Source: Glomus cerebriforme (Eukaryota > Glomeromycota > Glomeromycetes > Glomerales > Glomeraceae). From it: a stretch of DNA of 13,282 nt. The DNA lies in assembly GCA_003550305.1 (NCBI GenBank), contig QKYT01000188.1, positions 32,098-45,379 on the forward strand, given 5' to 3'. A program made the translations under genes and the position numbers. Below, piece by piece: positions 1 through 8,302 of this stretch; positions within the stretch are counted from its first letter, which is position 1, and every line of letters starts with the position of its first letter. Below the pieces are notes generated by a model that worked only from the letters and a program-made list of their open reading frames with translations, was not told the origin of the DNA and ran no database searches.

Positions 1-385
1 CAATTGTTATACTATTAACCAATAAATATTTATAATTGTAAGCAATAAAAAAAAATTTAATTAGTAGTAGATAATTATAAATTTTTTTTTTGTAACAATA
101 GGGGGTTCATCATTCTATAGCTAGACTTTAAGCCTGTCTTTTATATTTGTCCCTAACCTCTTGAGGCATTAGCTGCAAGCCCTCTACCAATTTAAACCTC
201 ATATTTTATTATATAATCATTTGATTGTTTTTATTTCATTTAAAAAATTGAGCATTCTCACGTGAAGCCTCTCGCCTCCCTAGTTTCCAAAAAAAATTAA
301 GAAAAGTGTTGCATATCGCATATTTAATAGTGCAAAAGCTATCCAATGAACTTGAAGATCTCACAAGTTGAGATCTGAAACATAG
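1..385. other. A+T-rich stretch, no gene seen
   Basis: No coding frame of useful length or recognisable composition appears on either strand. Slightly G+C-richer patches at about 101-190 and 250-290 (with a CACGTGA hexamer-like word near 260) stand out from the background, but I cannot assign them. They could be decayed ends of a repeat. Confidence 0.5.
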
Positions 386-851
386 GCAAAACAAATCTGG
401 AATATAATAAGAAATAATAGTATTTCTGATGAAAAGAAGTTTTTAAGTATAACTTCTTGTGGTATAAAAATTCCTGATGATCAATATGTAGATTATTTTG
501 GTCAAAAAATTTAAGCTAAAGATATACCTATATATCATCAGAATAGTCCTATTTTATTTTATCATTATTCTTCATATAAGTGGGCAGAAAAAAAGAGAGA
601 ACAGTTATGGAAATGATTAAATAATATAGTATACATAGTTATTTTTATAGAATTACATTTGCAAGACTATAGAATCGTTCAATATAATGATTAGTCTTAT
701 ATATTAAAGTGGCCAGCAAAATCTGAATATTACCATTTTGACAAATATATCAATAATGGCAATAAAAACTTTATTAGAAGTTCAGAATATATGTGATATA
801 TGCATAAATTGATAGGTAAACTATATCCATATAATTTGTTAAAAATTGACT
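386..851 (+). pseudogene. Decayed coding remnant, unknown protein
   Basis: I do not recognise this protein. One plus-strand frame stays protein-like for about 155 codons, broken only by in-frame stops. It has ordinary, non-repetitive composition with clear islands such as SDEKKFLSITSCGIKIPDD, FYHYSSYKWAEKKREQLWK and KWPAKSEYYHFDKYI. The stops (TAA after GQKI, TGA after QLWK, TAG after QYND, TGA after SEYM) are each one transition from Gln, Trp or Arg codons, and no frameshift is needed. The first codon is arbitrary: a TAG lies just upstream at 383-385 and no start codon is obvious, so this is probably an internal exon. The neighbours are other repeat remnants, so a multicopy family gene or transposon accessory gene is more likely than a host housekeeping gene. 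An open frame on the opposite strand at 774-1022 shows no such protein-like islands. Confidence 0.45.
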
Positions 852-1639
852 TTTCAATTTGAATATCTTTCTATCAAGGGAAAGCTTAATAGATAAATTT
901 TTCAGATCTGAATAATAATTGTAAATATGTACATCAAATTTTCCAAAGCATAAATTCTTTATTAAAATTTCATATTCATATTTATGTATACATAATAATA
1001 CATTTTTTTGTGGAATATGCATGATTGTCTATAAAATATATTATTTATAAGATCATATGGGCTGATTTGAATCTGATCATATAGTAAATTGAGGTGATAA
1101 GATCAGATGTAATGTAACATAATACTACATATAACTGCATATCATAATAAAAAACTAGTGATTTTATTATGTAAAGCCAATTTTCATTTAGTCAAAACAA
1201 TTGTAATTGTGAGTTGCAGATTGGTTTCAGATTAGTTTTCATGGAATCGAAAAAAATTAAAGAATGAAATTTCAAAAAAATTTTCACTTTAAAACTTTAA
1301 AGTTTGGTTTATTTGTAACAATAAAATACTTTTACGCGTATTCTGTATTAAAATAGCATATGTATTAGGGTCAAGTCGCTGAAATAATCAAAGTGAAACA
1401 CTATCTTTTATAAATGGTGCTTTATTTCTTAATTATAATTTAATTTGTAATTATATAACGAATATATTGTTAATAAAATATTTTTTATTAGATGGCTATT
1501 CTATGAGAAATTTTTCACTCCAATATCTTACAAGTCCTTATATAATAGTACAATATATAACAGAAAATTAACACTTTTATTTTTGGTATAAAGTAGTATC
1601 TTTAGGATATTATCTAACATCAGTTAAGCTTACAAAATT
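852..1639. other. A+T-rich stretch, no gene seen
   Basis: I see no supported gene, RNA or repeat family here. Short local motifs occur, such as GATCATAT at about 1052 and again at about 1075, but they are too short to mean much at this base composition. Confidence 0.5.
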
Positions 1640-1816
1640 CTAAAGTTTGTATTCAATATCAAATACCCGATAATTATAGTATTGAAACTGAAGTATCTAA
1701 AATGAAGATTTGTTATGAAACAAAGTATCAACTAAATGGAAAAGTAAGATTAGATCAGAATGAAGTATATTTAATAATCGCTCTACTACTAGTGCTATTA
1801 ATGTATTTTTAAAGGT
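1640..1816 (+). pseudogene. Small coding remnant with one frameshift
   Basis: A plus-strand frame reads KVCIQYQIPDNYSIETEV and then YETKYQLNGKVR. To keep protein-like sequence it must shift by one base near 1755-1765, giving NNRSTTSAINVFLK with one TGA, followed by AAAG|GTAC that could be an exon end with a GT donor. The composition is that of a soluble protein segment. The alternative unshifted frame runs into a low-complexity LLLVLL tail. I do not know the family. It resembles the short repeated exons common in expanded gene families of mycorrhizal fungi, but that is an impression only. It lies 45 bp from a remnant on the other strand (1862-2036). Confidence 0.35.
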
Positions 1817-1861
1817 ACTATTATTTTTAAAAATTATTTTTTTTTCAAACTTGAATTTTTT

Positions 1862-2036
1862 CTAACTTATCAGACATGTACATCCAAGCTTTTTTATGAA
1901 AATTGTTTACAGTATGTATTATAGTACTATTTTCTAAAGTAACCAAGCTATATATTATTACATTATTATTCTATACTATTGATATATCAAATTTTTCTTG
2001 ATACAATTTCAGATATTTTAAAAATTGGAAGAACCC
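1862..2036 (-). pseudogene. Fragment of unknown family, paralogue of 9504-10101
   Basis: The minus strand encodes about 58 residues that align with the plus-strand remnant at 9504-9790. Shared words include VGF/IGF, DISIV/NISSV, LVTLENSTII versus SVTLENGAIM, and NNFHKKAW versus NSYHKRPW. One TAG interrupts the frame after DISIV. Similarity ends at about 1862, where the other copy continues with WFSDISVYMD, and nothing comparable follows on the lower-coordinate side. The segment is therefore a truncated copy lacking the second exon. Function is unknown. The value of the match is that two independent copies confirm this is a real protein family and fix its reading frame. Confidence 0.55.
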
Positions 2037-2536
2037 AACTTTCATTTTACCATTTATCATTTATATTAGACTAAACTTTTTTTTGCAAAAAATATGTAAG
2101 CAATTATAAATGAAAACTCAAAAAGATTTGTTATGAATTTAAATACATGTGGAATTACTGCTAATAGATTTTTTTGCAATTGATTACCATCAAATCTATA
2201 ATATAACACATTTAGAAATCTATTAATATTATATAATATTTATTAATACTTACTAATTACTATTTTCATTATTTGATTTTCAATATCTTTTTTATTATTT
2301 AAATAGTAAGGAATCTTAATATAATCTTTGTAAAGACTCATAAATCTCTGTGATATATCCATTAATTACACTAAAAAATTGAATTAAATCAATTGTATGA
2401 TATATCTATGAGTATAGTTTTGGTAATTTAAATTTTAGAGAAGAAAAATGTTTAAAAATTTCAAAGAATTCTTGAGATCATTTATTTATTGATTCCTAAA
2501 AATAATAAATATTAATGTTGTACATCAGATGATGAT
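2037..2536. other. A+T-rich stretch, no gene seen
   Basis: No coding frame is supported. Around 2338-2415 the words ACTCATAAATC / GTGATATATC and GATATATCTATGAGT form a weak, interrupted inverted repeat, which is probably not significant in such A+T-rich DNA. Confidence 0.45.
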
Positions 2537-2658
2537 TTGCATCAGATGCAGCTGACGTATATCAGATGTCAATTGACATTTGACGTGCGTCAGTTAATGA
2601 TTGTCAACTGAGGCACATTAACTGTCATCTGACATAAGTCAGCTGTTATCTGATGCAA
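2537..2658. repeat. Palindromic MITE-like element
   Basis: The segment folds back on itself over nearly its full 122 bp. The left arm starts TTGCATCAGAT and the right arm ends ATCTGATGCAA. Further in, CAGCTGAC, TATATCAGATG and CAATT on the left pair with GTCAGCTG, CATCTGACATA and AACTG on the right, with a few mismatches and short gaps. The motif TCAG(A/C)TG recurs within each arm. It is clearly less A+T-rich than its surroundings. There is no coding capacity. It is most likely a foldback or MITE-type non-autonomous element, or a cluster of short TCAGMTG repeats. A target-site duplication is not certain. Confidence 0.7.
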
Positions 2659-2920
2659 TTTATTTTAATCCTTTTTTTTTATGCATAAATTTTTTTTTTA
2701 AAAAAAAATTTTACATTTTTTTATCAAATAATATTATTTTATTATTTTTATTATTTTTTATTAGCTAAAAATAAAATTTATAGAGTATTTTAATCTCTCT
2801 TAATATCCTTCTTTTATCCTGTAAATTTTGATAATTTTTATTAATAATAAATAATAACCATAATAATGACATACAGTAATTGCAAAAATTTTTACTTACT
2901 TAATTATCTTCATATTTGTT
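2659..2920. other. Homopolymer-rich A/T stretch
   Basis: Long runs of T and A (for example 2668-2715) and TTATT-type low complexity. No gene or defined repeat is seen. It lies downstream of the integrase stop codon and could include its former 3' region. Confidence 0.5.
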
Positions 2921-3505
2921 TTAATAATGACGACCACCATGATACCAGCTTTCATAATTATTTTTCATTTTTCTACAATTACATTTTTTACTATTGCAAT
3001 TTCCTTTACAATTATAAATAGTTCCAGTAGTTAGCCCTACATTTTGGAGACGTGCAGCTTCTCTAATAGTAATTGTATTTGTGGGTATTGTTTCAAGTTC
3101 TGGAAAATGTTTAACACCAAGTGGATCAATTTCTCTATGTGAATAGGAGACATTAATAATTCCAAATTGAAAATCTAACCGATATTGATCATTAATTTTT
3201 CTAAAACTTTGCATAAAAGTGTTGGCCTATTAATATCAAAATGATCAATTTTAGGAACAGAAATTTATACTAAGTCTCCAATCTCATAATAATTTGGTTT
3301 TTTTCTCCTTTTATTCATCTGATTAACTATTTTCTCAATATAATATTTGAAGTCTCGCTGGCTGCCTCTTTTAGAATTGTATGGTTTGTAACTGTAACTC
3401 TTTCTAACATAAAGGAAGTTTTATTTGTAATATCAATAAGAACAGGATCAATAAAAGTTCTTTATTTTTCAAATGTATCACTTTATACTGGCTTTGAAGA
3501 GATTT
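2921..3505 (-). pseudogene. Integrase C-terminal part with CxC Cys-rich tail
   Basis: This is the 3' end of the broken integrase gene whose core lies at 4200-4767. Reading on the minus strand, the linker carries YYEIGDLV, a stop, and ISVPKIDHFDINRPTLLCKV, the usual small beta-barrel region after the core in Gypsy/KRBA2-type integrases. After a one-base shift near 3210, the frame continues DQYRLDFQFGIINVSYS and TITIREAARLQN. It ends with a Cys-rich tail, NCKGNCNSKKCNCRKM then WYHGGRHY, where the family pattern ends in a Cys-containing CHGG/CHNG-like motif. The stop is TAA at 2921-2923. Two further in-frame stops occur near 3270-3330. The role in an intact copy would be DNA-end binding and target choice during integration. 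Here it is clearly dead. The Cys-rich tail and rve core together suggest the KRBA2/SCAND3-like or Ginger group rather than a complete retrotransposon; no reverse transcriptase is present. Confidence 0.75.
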
Positions 3506-4199
3506 TTTAGTTGTTATACTTTAAATTAAAATTAAAATTTAATTTATAATTAGTAAATTTAATAAATTTATAATTAAAATTATTAAATAGTTTATTATCT
3601 TTATAACAATATAATTATTATGACTAAAAAAAAAATATTAAATTATATGATTACATTATAATAAACAATAATTATTAACTTTCTTAAGCCCAATTTTCAT
3701 TATAGTTAAAGAACTCTGAAATATATATGTAGGGGTAGGGTGCACTATTGCATCGCTATCATAGAGGAATTTTATGAAGTAAGGTTTGGATTTGCATATA
3801 AAATAAGAATTTTTTAGTCAAAGTTAATTTTTTAAGCAAAAGGATTTAATTTGCATATTTTTTTGCATAAATTTTGCCATATACAGTATATAATATAAAA
3901 AAAAATTATTTAAAAAAATTGCGATTATCAGAATTTTAAAAAACCTATAATTCTTATACTTTTATTTAAAATATTTTGTTTCAAAACTTCAATAAAAATT
4001 TTTTCTTAGAAATTAAAAATTTAATTTTTTAAAAAAATTGCATAATAATCTAAAGTTAGAAGATTATTTTGCTTATTTTTTCTGATTTTCTGGAGTCAAG
4101 TGTCAACTTTGCATACTGATCTTATAAAAAATCCTTGCATATAACTATTAGTAAAAATTTCCAAAGTCATCTTACCTTTTTATTTATATTTCAGGATCC
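3506..4199. other. A+T-rich stretch splitting the integrase gene
   Basis: This separates the integrase core from its C-terminal part. No coding is seen. The minus strand just below 4180 reads AAAAAG|GTAAGATG, a good splice donor, so part of this may be an enlarged intron. At about 690 bp it is far longer than the other introns here, so a secondary insertion is likely. A mildly G+C-richer patch at 3730-3770 (TAGGGGTAGGGTGCAC) resembles a transposon terminus, but I found no matching inverted partner. Confidence 0.45.
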
Positions 4200-4767
4200 T
4201 ATAATTAATATTATCATGCTGAATTTTCAAAATCTGCTATCTGGATTGTTTCAGAAATATCCTATTCATTATAAATACCTCGAGTAAATAATTTATTAAT
4301 TAAACTGCAATCACCATGAGGCTTATTATCATAAATAAGTTCATATGGTATTTTTTTATGTGATCTGCAAATGGAATTGTTCATAGATAAAACCACTAAA
4401 TGAAATCCATATGACCAATCATTTCTTTCAGAACTTTCCCTCCATTTTCCTAATTTCTGTTGTAAAATACCATTTCCTCTTTTTACTAGACTTTGAGATT
4501 GTGGATGATGAAACCTTCCATTAATAATCTTTACTAATGGTCAAAGATTAATAAGTTCTTTAATTACAGTAATGCAAAATTCTTTTCTATTGTTAGACTG
4601 CAAAATAGCTGAAGGAGAACCAATTAAAAAAATAAATCAAATAAAAAAGCTGTTACTTCAATAGCTCGTTTAGAAGTAAGTAGTTTTGCCTATGAAAATC
4701 TGGTAAAGTGATCACAGACATGGCAAATATATTTATAATTACCATTAGCATTATAGGATAAATCTAT
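4200..4767 (-). pseudogene. Integrase catalytic core (rve), broken
   Basis: On the minus strand the core begins IDLSYNANGNYKYICHV and continues CDHFTRFS, a TAG, AKLLTSKRAIEV, then GSPSAILQ. The second catalytic region reads LQSNNRKEF where the family has an SDNGKEF-type motif, so the catalytic Asp is Asn. The third region reads SLVKRGNG where the family has VERGNG, so the catalytic Glu is Lys. Later parts include LQQKLGKWRESSERNDW, HLVVLSMNNS and HKKIPYELIYD, all typical of KRBA2/Gypsy-type cores. TAG at 4690-4692, a TAA, a frameshift near 4620-4640 and a TGA in NL-stop-PLV also disrupt it. The N-terminal part lies 3.5 kb away at 8303-8520 because the Tc1-type transposon 4770-8302 is inserted after the IDL codons. 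The lesions include changes in two of the three catalytic residues, so the protein is inactive. Ty3-type and Ginger-type origins are both possible. Confidence 0.8.
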
Positions 4768-4769
4768 TA

Positions 4770-4819
4770 TCGCCATTTTCAAATTGCTGTAAATTGCGTC
4801 TTGTCGATCATTTTATAAA
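4770..4819 (+). repeat. Left terminal inverted repeat with TA duplication
   Basis: Begins TCGCCATTTTC directly after TA (4768-4769). It pairs with 8253-8302 at 45 of 50 positions without gaps. Similarity fades after TTTTATAAA. The five mismatched columns are 6, 11, 12, 25 and 37 from the outer end; all are transitions. Confidence 0.85.
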
Positions 4820-4897
4820 ATAATTATTGAAAACAGCGAAAACAGCAGATCAACCAATAAAAATGGACTTTTATTTGTATTACATTATCTATTATAA

Positions 4898-6581
4898 ATG
4901 GCGCAGTATGCGTGATAAATGATTATCAAAAAATGACGAGTGGATATCTTCCTGGTATTTGCTTCGCGTGTCAGAGATGTTTACTTTGTTTTAATATTTC
5001 ACAACCAAACCCTTGTACATGTAATAAAAGTATAAAACCTATAAGAGTAAACAAGTCAGAACATGAACAACAAATTTATCCCTGTATATATACTCCAGAC
5101 AAAAATTTAACTATAGCAAATAACTTTCTTTTTACTACTGACGTGAAATTTCAATATAATAATAACTTTAATGCGTTTTTTCTTTTACCTTTTGCTCTAC
5201 TTGTAACAGCAGGTTTCAAAGATTGAAAAGTAAAGACAAGTCAGCTAAAAAGAAAATGAAATATAAATCTAAAGTTGCTGCTAATATTGAAACTCCTGAA
5301 TTTTCTGAAGTTGAAGAGTATGACATTGATGAAATCAAATTACATGTGAGCATTGAAAGAAAGGGTAAGAAAACCTCTACTTCTAAAGCTCTGACTATTT
5401 AACCAGTTGAATATACCAATGTTGTAGAAAAGTTCAATATTTTCATTCAAAAAGTACTTCAAAATAAAAATGTCAAACCAGCAGATTATAGTATGTCATA
5501 TAAAGCAATGAATACATGAGGTCTTTCAAGTGAGTTGGAAGATAAACTTGATTTTAAAGAATTTGTTGAAAATTATAAAAAAATTACTGCAGCTAATAAA
5601 AAAATGGGAGTGATGATAGTAATTGATGAAAATACTGCAAGTAGAAAAATAAAATCGATTGAAAAACATTCATCAAAGGTAAAGAAATTAATATATATAT
5701 ATATATAACTATTCTTTTATTTTTTTTACATATTCAATATGCTAATTTGATATAATAAATTTTAGATTTCTGATGATGAAGGTGATTTATCAGTTTCTGA
5801 AGAGGAGAAAGTAACATCACGCCCTAAAAAGAAGAAAAAATCTCATACTACTAAAGAGGAGAATTTGTCAAAAGAAGAAAAAACTAGAGCAGAAATAATT
5901 TCTGTATTATGTGAAAAATACAGATGTAATTTACATTTAACTCCATGTTATATACAAGATAGTCATCATTTACAACTCAACCCAGCAAGATTGCAACTTT
6001 GGGCATGAGAAATTGTAAGTTATTTATCAGATAAACTGATTTTTATTTTGATATTTATAATATTTATTTATTATAGATAAATAAAAATACTACTGAAGAA
6101 GTTCCTCCAACTTATCCAACATTTAGTACAACATTAGGCATATTGGCTAACAATAATAATTAAACACTTACTGCACCTGCTGCATCTGCACATGCCACTG
6201 CACCTCCACCTGCACCTGCTACATCTGCTAGTGCGTCTTCTGCTATTGCATCTACATCAAGCTTTATACTTACCGCTACATCTACTGCTACACCCATTAT
6301 TATTCAAATGCCATCATTTCAATATCCTTTCTCTTCTCCTAATCAATTAGATACACCTACAGTTACAAATAACAAGTTGCCTTCAATTAGTGAATTTCTT
6401 ATCAGTCTGGACTAAAAATACAATTGTGATGGTGTGTATTCTAAATTTGAAAATGCATTTCTCAATGAAGAAATTACTGTAAATTCTATAAAAAGATTTG
6501 TTAGATGAAGAAATGCAAGCATTAGGTATTGTAAAAATTGGGTGGAGAAAAAATATTAGGCAGGCGGCACAAAGATACTGA
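4898..6581 (+). pseudogene. Cys-rich, SAM-domain protein gene carried by the transposon
   Basis: I know no function. Three exons are visible: about 4898-5678, 5766-6014 and 6077-6581, joined by introns 5679-5765 (GTAAAG...TTTAG) and 6015-6076 (GTAAGT...TATAG), both phase 0. The N-terminus is Cys-rich: CFACQRCLLCFNIS, CTCNKSIKPI and, after a frameshift in the T-runs at 5175-5190, FCSTCNSRFQRLKSK; a zinc-binding module is likely. A Lys-rich acidic/basic middle follows, with RPKKKKKSH as a possible nuclear signal. Exon 2 ends with a conserved-looking CNLHLTPCYIQDSHH and NPARLQLWA. Exon 3 has an Ala/Thr/Pro/Ser tract and ends in a SAM-like domain (FENAFLNEEITVNSIK, then LLDEEMQALGI and GWRKNIRQAA after a shift near 6495). 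In-frame stops are TAA 5400-5402, TGA 5517-5519, TGA 6006-6008, TAA 6161-6163 and TAA 6413-6415. The start is uncertain: ATG at 4898 needs a shift; GTG at 4912 is in frame. It is a decayed partner or captured gene of the transposon. Confidence 0.7.
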
Positions 6582-6692
6582 TAATATGTATGTTTATAAT
6601 AACATGTATTGTATATTCATTTATAAATATAATAAAGATTGATTGCTTAGTAATATATTATTCTTTCATTTTATTATTATTAATTTTTTTTT

Positions 6693-7810
6693 TTACAAAT
6701 AAATTGATGATGTAAAAAATGATTGCGCCATCTGAAGAGTAATCTGACTATATGCAACTAATAAAGCATATATTGGATCATCACAACCCTCCATAAAATT
6801 ACGGTTATGTTTAATCCATAATTTTATAGTTGAGAATGCAGTTTCAATGGGATTATAGTCAGAAGAATAAGGTGAAAGAAAAATTATGTGACATCCTAAC
6901 CCCTTTATTAATGAAATAAGTTCAGCATCATGGTGAATTTTGGCATTATCCATGATAATAACACTGTTATTACTAGGATATGGATTCATCACAGGTACCT
7001 ATATTGATAACAAACCATATAAATTATAAAATATATATAAATAAAACAAATTATACATTACAGTATCACATACTACTTGATTTAGTACAAAATCTACAAA
7101 TTTCTTCCTATCACATGCTCCTTCGAAAATATCTATAGCAATAAATCCATCCAATGTGAGAGCAGGCAAAATTGTATATCATTTTCCACATACAAATACA
7201 ACTTTTTTACATGCATGGGTATTGCAAAGGGAATACCCATATAATCTTGATAAGCTTCTCTCATCCTTAGCACTTTCATCAAGAAATATCAATTGGTTTG
7301 AAGTATAATTTTTGCCAATTATACCTAAATAATGTGCTCGCATAATTTCACTTCTTTTATATGCTGCTTTTTGTAACTTTGTAAAAGTAAAAATATTGTT
7401 AGCATTAGAGCAATTCAATTTTCAAATTTATTTCTTATCAAAAATTATAATTTCAATACCTTTTTACGAGTAATTCCTAAATAATAAAGTGATCTCCAAA
7501 GTGTTGAGATAGAAGCTCTTTTGCCTGTAAGATTTTCCATTTCATAAACCAGTTCATCTAAGTACTAATCAACTTTGTCTTTTACAAGACTTTGGAGTAT
7601 ACACATATCTCTTCGGCTAAATAGTTTTTTTCTGCCAGGAACTCCTTTGATTGGATTAGTCANACATGCCCACTTTTCATATAAATTTACTATTTTGATT
7701 ACAAAACTCTTGCTAATATATAGTGTATTAGCAATATCTGTAACAGAAAAATTATCNTTNTAAAGATATATAACTCGCCAACGTAAATCTTTGCTAAATG
7801 CTGTAGGCAT
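6693..7810 (-). pseudogene. Tc1/mariner (IS630-related) DD34E transposase
   Basis: This is the cut-and-paste transposase of the surrounding element. Exons are 7810-7460, 7376-7062 and 6998-6693. Introns 7377-7459 and 6999-7061 are phase 0, and the first has a CTAAC branch-like site. The N-terminus (MPTAFSKDLRWRVIYL, then VTDIANTLYISKSFV) is a paired-like helix-turn-helix. PGRKKLFSRRD is a basic linker, and a second helical part ends ISTLWRSLYYLGITRKK. The catalytic residues are all present: D in LIFLDES, D in IIMDNAKIHH and E in SSDYNPIE, with 34 residues between the second and third (DD34E). The frame has two premature stops, TAG 7565-7567 (after KDKVD, probably Trp) and TGA 7179-7181 (after VFVCGK, probably Arg or Trp), plus Ns at 7663, 7757 and 7760. 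There are no frameshifts. The true stop is TAA 6693-6695. Decay is recent compared with the hAT and integrase remnants. Confidence 0.85.
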
Positions 7811-8252
7811 AATGTTTTTTACTTATATTATAATCAAATATTTTAGTTGAATGAACCAATAATTATAGCATATAATGTAAAACTTATTATTATACATACC
7901 CAATGTTGAATTGGTAGTAATCTAGCAACATAAAACAGAGTATAAAAAAAATTTCAAAGAAATTGGTATAATAACTCTGTTATTTGTATTTCAGATATAT
8001 TTCAATCTAATATTTCAGCTAAATAAACATTATAACTATTGTAATCGCAATATATGGTGTGGAATCGCTACTGTACTCAAAGTTGAATCGGCAGTAATCT
8101 TGTAGTAAAACAAAACGAAAAGCTAAAAAACTACTCAAACGTAATACAATAGTGACTTAGTATTATGCAGATCAAAAAATAAATATTTATTTATATGTGA
8201 AATATAAAGTTTTACTAGTGCAGTTTTACAAAATCACGTGTTTTCAGTTTTA
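7811..8252. promoter_or_regulatory. Transposase 5' region with subterminal direct repeats
   Basis: This is non-coding DNA between the transposase start and the right TIR. A 19-bp word occurs at 7905-7923 (GTTGAATTGGTAGTAATCT) and at 8082-8100 with two transitions, followed each time by an A-rich stretch. Such subterminal repeats are often transposase-binding sites in other families; here that is inference. The transposase promoter should also lie in this region, but no specific element is recognisable. Confidence 0.4.
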
Positions 8253-8302
8253 TTTATAAAATGATTGACAAGACGCAGTTTACAGCAATTCAAAAACGGC
8301 GA
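8253..8302 (-). repeat. Right terminal inverted repeat with TA duplication
   Basis: This is the reverse complement partner of 4770-4819, read inward from 8302 as TCGCCGTTTTTGAATTGC. TA follows at 8303-8304. The right flank beyond TA is the upstream part of the integrase gene, which confirms the boundary. Confidence 0.85.

Larger units (their letters stand above)
4770..8302. mobile_element. Two-gene Tc1/mariner-type transposon (3533 bp)
   Basis: The element is bounded by 50-bp terminal inverted repeats (4770-4819 and 8253-8302) and flanked by TA at 4768-4769 and 8303-8304, the classic target of Tc1/mariner elements. It sits inside the integrase gene. Deleting it with one TA rejoins GAT TTA from the right flank to ATA GAT TTA TCC in the left flank, restoring the IDLIDLSYN motif in frame. 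Inside are a DD34E transposase on the minus strand (6693-7810) and a spliced Cys-rich/SAM gene on the plus strand (4898-6581), tail to tail about 110 bp apart. Typical Tc1 elements are 1.3-2.4 kb with one gene, so this one is oversized. Both genes carry stops, so the copy cannot move by itself, but its TIRs could still be recognised in trans. The second gene could be a functional partner, captured cargo, or a separate nested insertion; I saw no second set of ends around it. Confidence 0.85.

Noticed and set aside
774..1022. Open frame of 82 codons on the minus strand
   Set aside because: It overlaps the better-supported plus-strand remnant, is rich in Tyr/Ile/Leu as expected from A+T-rich DNA, and shows no motif.
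2921..4767. Complete Ty3/Gypsy retrotransposon
   Set aside because: Only integrase sequence is present; no reverse transcriptase, protease or long terminal repeats were seen in the window.
4765..4835. Similarity of 4765-4835 to 8240-8310 as two integrase copies
   Set aside because: First read as duplicate integrase fragments; the match is the inverted transposon end, and coding similarity stops at the TA boundary on both sides.
7575..7763. Plus-strand open frame over the transposase N-terminus
   Set aside because: It is the antisense shadow of the helix-turn-helix region of the DD34E transposase, which has clear motifs on the minus strand.
6693..7810. Bacterial IS630 insertion sequence
   Set aside because: The transposase is split by two good GT-AG introns and sits in intron-bearing eukaryotic sequence, so a eukaryotic Tc1/mariner element fits better.
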